Source: Sphaerosporella brunnea
Lineage: Eukaryota; Ascomycota; Pezizomycetes; Pezizales; Pyronemataceae
Assembly (NCBI GenBank): GCA_008704415.1
Contig: VXIS01000622.1
Coordinates: 1 to 11,138, forward strand
Direction: 5' to 3'
DNA: 11,138 nucleotides
A model generated the notes under the pieces. The model was not told the DNA's origin. It did no database searches and saw only the letters and a list, made by a program, of their open reading frames with translations. Shown here one piece after another: positions 1 through 6,061 of this stretch (position 1 is the first letter of the stretch; each line of letters begins with the position of its first letter). Both the position numbers and the translations under genes were made by a program.

Positions 1-1
1 C

Positions 2-580
2 AACCCCGAACAGGTCGACGCGCAGCTGGTGGCCGAGCGGATGTCACACATCCACGACGTTCTACGAGCCGAGATGAAGTACGCCCAAGCCAGATATACT
101 GAAGCCGCCGATCGGTCCCGAGCCCCCGCCCCTGTGTTCAAAGGGAACGACCTCGTCTGGCTGGACTCTAGGAACTTGCGCACAGAACGACCATCTAGCC
201 AACTCGAAAACAAGCACCTGGGCCCTTACCGAGTGGTTCGAGCCGTCGGTACCCATGCCTATGAATTGGACATCCCCGACACCATGAAGAACCATCGCAC
301 CTTTCCGGTCTCGCTCCTAAACCCAGCATCTTCCGACCCCCTCCCTGGACAGATCATTCCACCCCCTCTCCCTGTTGTTGTCGATGGCGAAAAAGAATGG
401 TCCGTCGATGCCATTCTGGATTCCCGCTTGGTAAGGGGACGCCTCAAATATCTGGTCAAGTAGACCGGCTACGACCCACCGGAATGGGAGGTGGCGGAAG
501 GAATCAATGGCCTTGAAGCTATCGACCGCTTCCACGAATTGTACCTACACAAGCCCGGACCACTCCCAGATGACAGCTGA
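2..580 (+). pseudogene. Ty3/gypsy chromovirus pol, C-terminal end (integrase C-terminus + chromodomain), broken by one stop
   Basis: This is the 3' end of a retrotransposon polyprotein, open from the window edge. The integrase C-terminal region shows the GPY/F-type segment (HLGPYRVVRAVG, about 216-251), preceded by a DLVWL strand and followed by FPVSLLNPA. This part of integrase helps bind DNA. A chromodomain follows (EWSVDAILDSR, then YLVK, TGYDPPEWE, and a helix containing RFHELY). In the family this domain reads modified histone tails and targets insertion. The codon after YLVK is TAG (461-463), where chromodomains carry the conserved tryptophan of the KWxGY motif. The same frame then runs on to TGA at 578-580 with clear chromodomain residues, so one nonsense change, TGG to TAG, explains the break. 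Only about 36 bp separate the end from the LTR, as expected for this family. Family assignment is firm. Whether the copy was recently active is unknown. Confidence 0.93.
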
Positions 581-600
581 AGCTTCGTCGGAGCTCAGCC

Positions 601-612
601 ATAGGAGGGGGA
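601..612 (+). other. Polypurine tract of the gypsy element
   Basis: A purine-rich run (ATAGGAGGGGGA) lies three bases before the TGTCAC start of the LTR, which is the normal place for the primer of plus-strand DNA synthesis in LTR retrotransposons. Its position between the pol end and the LTR supports the call. The exact RNase H cut is inferred. Confidence 0.8.
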
Positions 613-615
613 TAC

Positions 616-898
616 TGTCACGGCTCAAGGTTAAGGGGTGGCTCGGCGCTAGGGTTAGGGTGTCACGTGACGCGCGGTCACGTGACGGGAAAGCATAAAT
701 AGCGAGGTTTCACTTGTTTTTGTTTCTTTTCTTCTTTTCTCTTTACAGAACGTCTTGTATACTAGCGAACCTAGTAACCTTGAACCACCTTGTCTTGTCT
801 CATCTTCTTCTGCCTCTTGTCCTTGTCCTCCTGCCTCCGGTCCTTGCGTCGAAAGCTACGTACCTTGGACGTTTCCTCGCGCCTGTCCCGTTACAACA
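616..898 (+). mobile_element. 3' LTR of the Ty3/gypsy chromovirus (283 bp)
   Basis: The LTR starts with TGTCACGG just after the polypurine tract and ends with GTTACAACA, giving TG...CA ends. Inside are a TATA-like box (694-702), two CACGTG palindromes before it, and a long pyrimidine-rich stretch after it (about 709-840) that is typical of a fungal transcription start and untranslated leader. The element is cut by the window start, so the 5' LTR and the matching target duplication cannot be checked. The duplication, if 5 bp, would be TTGTT at 899-903. Ends are inferred from TG/CA and context, and the 3' end could be off by a few bases. Confidence 0.85.
662..702 (+). promoter_or_regulatory. 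LTR promoter: two CACGTG palindromes and a TATA-like box
   Basis: Two identical 10-bp perfect palindromes, GTCACGTGAC, lie at 662-671 and 677-686, 15 bp apart start to start. The core CACGTG is the E-box bound by bHLH factors in fungi. A TATA-like CATAAATAG follows at 694-702, and a T/C-rich leader comes next. This is the expected U3 promoter arrangement for the element. The factor that binds is unknown. Confidence 0.6.
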
Positions 899-1556
899 TT
901 GTTCGATCTAAACTTGCCGCACTGGCCATGAATACCTCCTCTTCGCTGTGGTGTGTCCGAAGACGTGGACATCATGCTTCTGAGAAGAAACTGCCTACCT
1001 CCTCTCCATGGCGCAAGAGTCTTTTACCAGGTGCGCCACACTCAACGATTGCACACCAATCGTACTTCCCGCCCACGGTGCGAGGGCATATCTCCTACAG
1101 ATGTTGTTATCCCGGAAAGCACTAATGGTGCGATATCATGCCGTTGAGAACAAAGGGTGGCTACGTCCAATACGGGACATTGGGGAGGGTGTAACAGTGA
1201 TTGTGAGGGGGCGGTGGGACTTGACTTAAGCTGAACAGCGCGTGGCATTTATGTGTGCCGTGCTTGGCTTGCTACGGGATCTAGAGAGCTCGGCGGCGCA
1301 GGGTTACCAAGGCTTTTGATTTTGCGGAATTGCGGCACGAGGCTATGGGTATATATCTGTCTGAAGGCCCGCTGTACGTATGATAGCTCTGAGTGTTTTA
1401 GACACATCTTTAACAAGCTGCGGCTCTTGATCAAGGAGCAGAGTCCGGCCGGTACGTATAAAATAAATGTGAGTTAGCTTGATTGGCTTTTTTTAGGCGC
1501 CGTGTCACTTTTTACTACCTTTATGCCAACACGATCCTTCTTCAACCCTTAAAAGG
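899..1556. other. Flank of the gypsy element; no gene supported
   Basis: No convincing gene is seen here. One stretch (about 1253-1451, plus strand) reads as a plausible protein fragment (for example ECFRHIFNKLRLLIKEQ). A possible donor GTACGT follows at 1452 and a pyrimidine-rich acceptor ends at 1496, but joining them reaches a stop in 17 codons and does not enter the ankyrin frame. It may be debris of an old exon upstream of the ankyrin fragment. No family was recognised. Confidence 0.4.
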
Positions 1557-1819
1557 GGTGGCGAGACGGCCCTCCAAGCGGCGGTAGGGGGCGGGCATCT
1601 GGCTGTGGTCGAGCGACTGCTCAAGGAGAAAGCCAACGTCAATGCTGCTGCTGCTGATTATGGCGGCAGGACGGCCTCCAAGTGGCGGTAGGGGGTTGTC
1701 ATCTAGCTATGGTTGAGCGGTTACTCCGTGCGGGGGCCCAGGTCCATGACAATCGCGTGGCCAACAATAGTGGTCATCGCGCCATAGTTGCGCTGCTTGA
1801 TTCTGTTCGTGATTCATGA
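1557..1819 (+). pseudogene. Ankyrin-repeat protein fragment, frameshifted
   Basis: Two ankyrin units are visible. The first reads ETALQAAVGGGHLAVVERLL followed by KEKANVN, a four-alanine run (GCT repeats) and DYGGRTA. This matches the TALxxAxxxGHxxVVxxLL core with the usual NVN turn. At 1671-1681 the second unit has ACGGCCTCCA where the first (1566-1576) has ACGGCCCTCCA, so one C has been lost. In the shifted frame it continues as LQVAVGGCHLAMVERLL and then RAGAQVHD, ending at TGA 1817-1819. The period is 105 bp (35 aa). The second unit differs from the first mainly by transitions. Ankyrin repeats bind other proteins. In these fungi they often sit in large NACHT or multi-ankyrin proteins, but no such partner domain is visible here. 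This is a relic, not a working gene. Confidence 0.85.
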
Positions 1820-2256
1820 CTTCTCTCGGTTTATTTGCATTCAACATGGTGAGTGCAACGCATTCTGAGTTCTTGTTTTTAGCTTCGTCAAGTACTGATA
1901 CGGCGATACTCTCGTTCTGAAGTTGATTTGGCAGTTGGAAGTGTCTGGAATTGACTGGTGTTTTTCGACTTGATAATCTCACTTTCAAAATGCAGCACTG
2001 TGATATAATGTAGCTAGGATATCCGAGAACAGGTGGATGGTACTGGGTCCGGATCGATGGTGCTGGTTTTTTTCTCTCGGTCATATGCATTCTGTATGCG
2101 AACTTCGTACCTTATGCGTGAAGTCTCGTCTTGTGCCCAATAGGGGTATTCGATCTTCTCTCGTACCCATTTACCTGGTGGGTGGCAGGCACTGGCAGCC
2201 CACAATGTCACGGCGGCTGGGCACGAGCTAATATTCCATCAAGGAAAATATATACA
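1820..2256. other. No gene recognised
   Basis: AT-moderate sequence with frequent stops on the plus strand. A 127-codon open stretch on the minus strand (1707-2090) overlaps the ankyrin relic and has no recognisable motif. No RNA gene, repeat or promoter was supported. Confidence 0.4.
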
Positions 2257-2305
2257 TAATGACTCCACCCCGTGTGGTCACCACACGGGTGTTTACTCGT
2301 CATTA
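2257..2305. repeat. Near-perfect palindrome with flanking short inverted repeats
   Basis: The core (2269-2289) is CCCGTGTGGT, one base, then ACCACACGGG: ten-base arms with a single central base. Further out, TAATGAC (2257-2263) is matched by its complement GTCATTA (2299-2305), with unpaired bases between. As RNA or cruciform this would be a two-tier stem, although a real hairpin needs a few loop bases, so the inner pairs would open. It could be a tiny inverted-repeat element, a dyad-symmetric binding site, or a terminator-like stem. None can be chosen from sequence alone. Confidence 0.65.
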
Positions 2306-2716
2306 ATAACGCTCAGTTGAGCCATTTTAGCCACCGTGCCACATTCCCGCTCGCATCTGTGCCACCTCCTCACGGTGCGAGAGTTTGAGCCCGCCAACTG
2401 CCTACTTAGGTAGACCAAGCAAATCTTACACGTGCTTGTCCCACCAACAATATGGCCAAGGCGTGGATTCGATTATCATGCATCTAGAGTACTGTTACGC
2501 GGTAGTTATGGTTTAGGGTTGGAGTGTGCATGCCAAGCACGCGCAACCAGGCTTGGCGGATAACTAAGGGAAACACGTGATAGCAACCAACACTTTTCGC
2601 TTTGACTTCTTCGTTTTCCCTCTGAGCACGATCCCACGATCATCCCCTCACAAATACCTCGCAAAGCAACAAGCACCAACTACTCTCCTCGTACTGGCAT
2701 TATTCACCTTTTCAGC
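2306..2716. promoter_or_regulatory. Upstream region of the 2717 gene
   Basis: No gene is seen. The last 70 bases before the ATG are rich in C, A and T with CAA and CTCTCCTC runs (for example AAGCAACAAGCACCAAC), which is the usual look of a fungal 5' leader. No clear TATA box was found. A CACGTG E-box core does not occur, although ACACGTG-like fragments appear near 2428 and 2573. Confidence 0.35.
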
Positions 2717-4156
2717 ATGCCGAGCAAGTTCGTCGCCAAGTCTTTCGCGCGCGAGGAAATCGCCCAGTCTGCCGATCGCATTAGACGTGATGTCGTCGCG
2801 CTAATCGAGCGTTCGCTCCCGGAGTTCAAGGATACGTATTCGATTGACAACTACTCGCAAAAGATCAACCATCTGCTCGAACTGAAGGAGAAAGTCAATG
2901 GAATTTCCAGCGAGCTGAATATGCACTGCAAAAAGATCTCTCGTTTGGTGGAGGGAAGCATTAGAAGAGTCATCTCGCTGCAGAAAAGCGAGCCGTGGGT
3001 TCGGTCTATCACCGTTGACTCCGCAGCGGACATCGTCACTTTCTTTCAAACGTCTCTCAAAGAAACTCAAGCCTGGCACGACAGATCACTCACTATGGTT
3101 ACCGATTTTCTCCGCGATCCGGTCAGATACACAACACCGTCTCTCATTTTATGCCCTTTGCCGATACTGATCTCCTTAACTATTTAGGGAACCGTTACCA
3201 GATTGGTGGTCCTTATTTCTGGGGTCATTTCCCTGTCGGACGATGATAAGTGGGGAGGACTGAGAGAGCTCGTTGCTCAATACCCCTGGTACAAACTCGT
3301 GCGTGTGCGCATCTCCGATGGCACCAGGTCCGACTGGGACCAGAGCCCGTATGACGAGGCCTCATATTACGTGGAACATGAGCCGTTGCACAGGGGTATC
3401 GCACGGTTCGATCTTCCTCGCTTACCGATCTGCCTTCTACAATTTAGTTAACCTTTGGCACTTATCTAGGGCGATTCCGCTGGCGCCGTTCTGGTTGCGA
3501 GGCGTCTTGATTTCGTTGACGCGGCTCTACCAGCCTATCTTCAGACTCCAGCCGAGCGATCTTTACCGTAACTATGACGCATTTGCTCAGACCAATGCTT
3601 CATTGGCTTGTCTGGTAATGATGTCGGATAGGCTGTACGAGAACTATCTGATAGACCTTCCCGCTCACACACTTGAGTGGGATATGGCTGGTTCCATGAG
3701 GGTTGTCCCAGATGCGGCATTGGTGTTAGAAGGAGAAGAGGCATTGAAGCTAGAAGGAGGAGAGGCATTGGTGCTAGAAGGAGGAGAGGCATTGGTGCTA
3801 GAAGGAGGAGAAATCAAGTCTTGCTTCCGCGGTAAGAATTCCGTGCATCTGGCTTTGGAAATTGACAACTCTGACATGAGATAGATTTTAACGCCGCCAA
3901 ATGGCAATTGGAACGAAGATTTCGATTACTTTCTTTGGTGGCTTCGATCGTCATGCCAACCATCAAGAGTACTGTTGCGATGGGAACAGCATATGCGCCT
4001 TCGAGCAAAAACAAGGCGGAGACTTCGGTTTCCGAGTCCTCCTCTGACCTCCCCGCGACTACCACGACTAAAGGCAACCATCGCTCCCCTGAAACCGAAA
4101 AGATTGAAAACTTGACCTACATCGTAAACTTTCAGATTGTGGATGAATTCTACTAA
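2717..4156 (+). CDS. Four-exon gene, unrecognised protein of about 422 aa
   Basis: Proposed exons are 2717-3121, 3188-3395, 3448-3831 and 3885-4156. Together they give 1269 nt with no internal stop. The introns are 66, 52 and 53 nt, all GT...AG. The third has a strong donor (GTAAGA), while the first two have weaker donors (GTCAGA and GTATCG). The acceptors are TTTAG, TTTAG and GATAG. Residues 1-135 are charged and helical (EEIAQSADRIRR; a leucine-rich, possibly coiled-coil part at LLELKEKVNGISSELN). The middle is mixed and aromatic-rich (KWGGLRELVAQYPWYKLV; LYRNYDAFAQ; DRLYENYLIDLP). Residues about 295-326 are four copies of an acidic 8-aa repeat (A-L-V/K-L-E-G-G/E-E). The C-terminus is Ser/Thr-rich. 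The start was chosen as the first ATG of the long open frame after a leader-like stretch. There is no signal peptide, transmembrane segment or known domain that I recognise. It is probably a lineage-specific cytosolic or nuclear protein. Function is unknown. The second intron is the least certain. Confidence 0.72.
3122..3187 (+). other. Intron 1 of the 2717 gene
   Basis: GTCAGA donor, TTTAG acceptor, and a branch-like CTTAAC about 13 bases before the end. It has 66 nt and phase 0, and it ends in a stop codon (TAG) if read through. Removing it joins FLRDP to GTVTRLVV without a break. Confidence 0.65.
3396..3447 (+). other. Intron 2 of the 2717 gene
   Basis: GTATCG donor after CACAGGG, and acceptor CAATTTAG. 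At 52 nt it moves the reading from the second frame into the third, which is the frame that stays open through the acidic repeat. The alternative acceptor at 3469 leads to an early stop with this donor. Confidence 0.55.
3717..3812 (+). repeat. In-frame 24-bp minisatellite, 4 copies
   Basis: Four head-to-tail 24-bp units start with GCATTGGTG(T/C)TAGAAGGA. Each encodes eight residues, ending in an acidic E-G-G-E or E-G-E-E. Copies three and four are nearly identical, and copies one and two differ by a few bases, including V to K. Because the unit is a multiple of three, copy number can change without breaking the gene. Confidence 0.95.
3832..3884 (+). other. Intron 3 of the 2717 gene
   Basis: Good donor GTAAGA and acceptor GAGATAG, 53 nt, with a branch-like CTGAC (3871-3875). 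It joins IKSCFR to DFNAAKWQLERR in frame (phase 1) and opens the last exon to TAA 4154-4156. Confidence 0.75.
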
Positions 4157-4169
4157 TCGGCTCCTCATT

Positions 4170-4290
4170 CATGGTTGCGCGTTAAGGGGTGCGGGATCAT
4201 ACGGATTGTTTCTTTTCATCATGGTTGGGCGTTAAGGGGTGTGGAATCATCATAGAAATCTTACGGGTTGTTTCTTTTGATCATGGTTGA
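4170..4290 (+). repeat. Degenerate direct repeat after the 2717 gene
   Basis: CATGGTTGCGCGTTAAGGGG (from 4170) recurs as CATGGTTGGGCGTTAAGGGG (from 4220). Each is followed by a TG(C/T)GG(G/A)ATCAT block and a later GG(A/G)TTGTTTCTTTT block. A third, truncated CATGGTTGAGC begins at 4282. The spacing is 50 bp, then 62 bp because of an insertion in the second copy. It lies in the presumed 3' untranslated or intergenic part. A related GGTTAAGGGGTGGC string occurs in the gypsy LTR (629-642). Confidence 0.8.
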
Positions 4291-4396
4291 GCATCAACAG
4301 GGTCACCGCGATCGTGCATGAAGTGTATGAACATGTATGTCTCTATTTAGGGCCTCGTCTCCACCACCATCACCACAACCACAACCATAGTACACC

Positions 4397-4696
4397 ATGA
4401 GAGCAACCCTTCTCCGTCTCGGCATCTTCCAGCACAGCGCGGACCAGCTTGTCCAGCGCCACAAGTCGCGGTACCGCTTCTCAAACCCGCAAAACGATGA
4501 TGCACTGCTCACATCTCGTGTCATCGCAGCAATGGCCGTCGGCAGTCTCGGTAAACCTATGAAGGATCTCGAGATTCATTCCTTCCGTGATACCGCATCT
4601 TTGCAGAACACTAAGATCATAACCGATGAGGGGTTCGGCGGGGATGCGGGGATGGAGATCTTGCCAGTGCCAGCCGGTTTCTGCGAAATTGAGTAG
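4397..4696 (+). CDS. Possible small gene, 99 aa, unrecognised
   Basis: An intron-free open frame starts MRATLLRLGIFQHSADQLVQ and ends EILPVPAGFCEIE. The ATG has a favourable fungal context (TACACCATGA) and follows a leader of CCACCA and CACAACC runs, which supports a real start. The N-terminus is basic and amphipathic (R2, R7, H22-K-S-R-Y-R), as in some mitochondrial presequences, but that is only a resemblance. There is no transmembrane segment, cysteine pattern or known domain. It ends about 355 bp before the first minisatellite. A chance open frame of this length is possible, so the call rests mainly on the start context and balanced composition. Confidence 0.45.
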   Translation: MRATLLRLGIFQHSADQLVQRHKSRYRFSNPQNDDALLTSRVIAAMAVGSLGKPMKDLEIHSFRDTASLQNTKIITDEGFGGDAGMEILPVPAGFCEIE

Positions 4697-5051
4697 CTAT
4701 TGCTTTTCTGTACAGCTGTATGTATATCTGTTCCATTTTATCGCCCGACGTGCATGCTGCTGCCGCTGCCGCCGCCGCACAGGCACCGCCGGCAGACAAA
4801 CAGGCAAGTAAAGTCCCGACCCACTTGATGCCGACGCGTCTCCCCACTCTGGTGTTGCGGGGTATCTACTCTAGACGACCCCTCTCTTCGCCTAGATCAA
4901 TCGACGCCATTCCTCCAGGCCCACATGCTAATATTCGGGAATACTCTCGAGCGTTGGGACAGGGGGGTAGCGACTACACCATATCTATCCCTATATAGAG
5001 CAGTGGTGTGGCATTTACCGGTGGCGTTTTACGAAGTGGCGCAGCAACCTG
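4697..5051. other. No gene recognised; short GCC/GCT run
   Basis: Between the small gene and the minisatellites nothing gene-like is seen. A trinucleotide-rich patch (GCTGCTGCCGCTGCCGCCGCC, about 4757-4777) lies here and makes alanine-rich frames by chance. Confidence 0.4.
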
Positions 5052-5075
5052 GAGGCTCAACCCGAGGCTCAACCC
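5052..5075 (+). repeat. 12-bp tandem duplication
   Basis: GAGGCTCAACCC occurs twice in direct succession. It is a short tandem duplication at the edge of the larger repeat block. Confidence 0.85.
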
Positions 5076-5094
5076 GACCGTTGGATTTTGGAGC

Positions 5095-5272
5095 GTGGAG
5101 GAGCTTTAGCGACGAAACTGCGGAGCGACTGCCCAGCCTTAATATTTTGGAGCGCAGCCTTAATATTTTGGAGCGCAGCCTTAATATTTTGGAGCGCAGC
5201 CTTAATATTTTGGAGCGCAGCCGTGGAGGAGCTTTAGCGACGACTGCCCAGCCCTAATATTTTGGAGTGCAG
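5095..5272 (+). repeat. Composite repeat: 21-bp minisatellite inside a larger duplication
   Basis: Four identical 21-bp units (CCTTAATATTTTGGAGCGCAG) run from 5137 to 5220. A fifth, diverged copy (CCCTAATATTTTGGAGTGCAG) sits at 5252-5272. Each array is preceded by the same 21-base block GTGGAGGAGCTTTAGCGACGA (5095-5115 and 5223-5243) and then CTGCCCAGCC. So a segment holding the leader block and the unit was duplicated, and the unit then amplified in one copy only. An open frame through it encodes LNILERS repeats but has no gene context. Confidence 0.92.
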
Positions 5273-5365
5273 CCGTGCGTAGCGACTATTTAGCAGGATG
5301 GCAGTGCTAAGCGATGAAGTGTTTCTCGACCTCAACCGGCTACCTTCTCTCTTGACTACTTGAAC

Positions 5366-5509
5366 CCACCCTTTCCATCACCACCACCTGGACCCTCGCA
5401 ACCACCTTGACCCTCGCAACCACCTTGACCCTCGCAACCACCTTGACCCTCGCAACCACCTTGACCCTCGCAACCACCCTTTCGCTCGCAACCACTCTTT
5501 CGCTCGCAA
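5366..5509 (+). repeat. 18-bp minisatellite, about 8 units, next to the Helitron gene start
   Basis: Core unit CCACCTTGACCCTCGCAA repeats exactly four times (5402-5473). It is flanked by one variant before it (5384-5401), two variants after it with CTTTCGCTCGCAA (5474-5509), and a degenerate unit at 5366-5383. There are no spacers. It stops nine bases before the ATG at 5519, so it would lie in the leader of the Helitron gene. In the frame of that ATG each core unit has a TGA, so it is not an N-terminal extension. Confidence 0.95.
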
Positions 5510-5542
5510 CCATCAGATATGGAAGGAAATAACACTGCACCC

Positions 5543-6061
5543 TGCACAATGTGCCACCAACCAGCAGTTCCAATTGAAGAATTCGCTTTGCGGAAATCTG
5601 GAAAGCGCTATAAAACATGTAATAAGTGTCGAGAATGTGCTGCTCAACGAGCACGTGCAGCTCAAAGTACTACAAATGCTGCTGAACATGATACGGAACC
5701 TGTCAGTAGCAAGCTCTTATTGCCCAAACAGAGTAAAAATATAATGACTAATACTATTATTTAGATGGAACTTCAACGACTACACCGGCAACGATGAAGA
5801 ATTAGAACGCTACAAGGTAAAGAAGCAGATACTCAGCCTCTGTTTCAAGATTCTATTTCAGATAATGCCGCAAAAGTTACAATGTCGCTGGATCTCCACA
5901 ATGAACCGACGGTAACTATTCCAGGCCAGTCTGGCAATGATACCGTGTATTGCAGAACTTGCCGTCAATCACTTTTGGCTATTGAGTTTTCTTTCTGAAA
6001 ACCTGGAGTACGATACAGAGAGTGTAATAATTGTAGAGCGCGCTTCGCTCAACGTCAACGT
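5543..6061 (+). other. Two homologous Cys-rich (putative zinc-binding) modules in the Helitron N-terminus
   Basis: Module 1 is C-x2-C-x21-C-x2-C and ends GKRYKTCNKCRECAAQRAR. Module 2 (from 5951) is C-x2-C-x20-C-x2-C, ends GVRYRECNNCRARFAQRQR, and has one in-frame stop inside. The shared G-x-RY-x-x-C-x-x-CR...AQR ending shows they are copies of each other. Zinc binding is inferred from the cysteine pairs. A DNA-end recognition role is likely but not shown. Confidence 0.75.

Noticed and set aside
650..660. Telomere-like TAGGGTTAGGG
   Set aside because: Fewer than two units, inside an LTR, so no evidence of a telomere.
1707..2090. 127-codon minus-strand open frame
   Set aside because: It overlaps the ankyrin relic antisense, has no motif, and has no supported promoter or introns.
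3371..3469. Alternative intron 2 (GTGGAA donor, acceptor at 3469)
   Set aside because: It keeps the second frame, but that frame stops at about 3569, before the acidic repeat and last exon, so it does not fit the downstream gene. The donor is also weak.
4925..5257. Open frame encoding repeated LNILERS
   Set aside because: It exists only because the 21-bp unit is a multiple of three. There is no start context and no known domain.
5137..5509. CRISPR-like arrays
   Set aside because: The units abut each other with no unique spacers, and the context is eukaryotic. These are minisatellites.
5340..5654. Minus-strand open frame with VARVKV repeats
   Set aside because: It is a shadow of the 18-bp minisatellite and overlaps the Helitron start.
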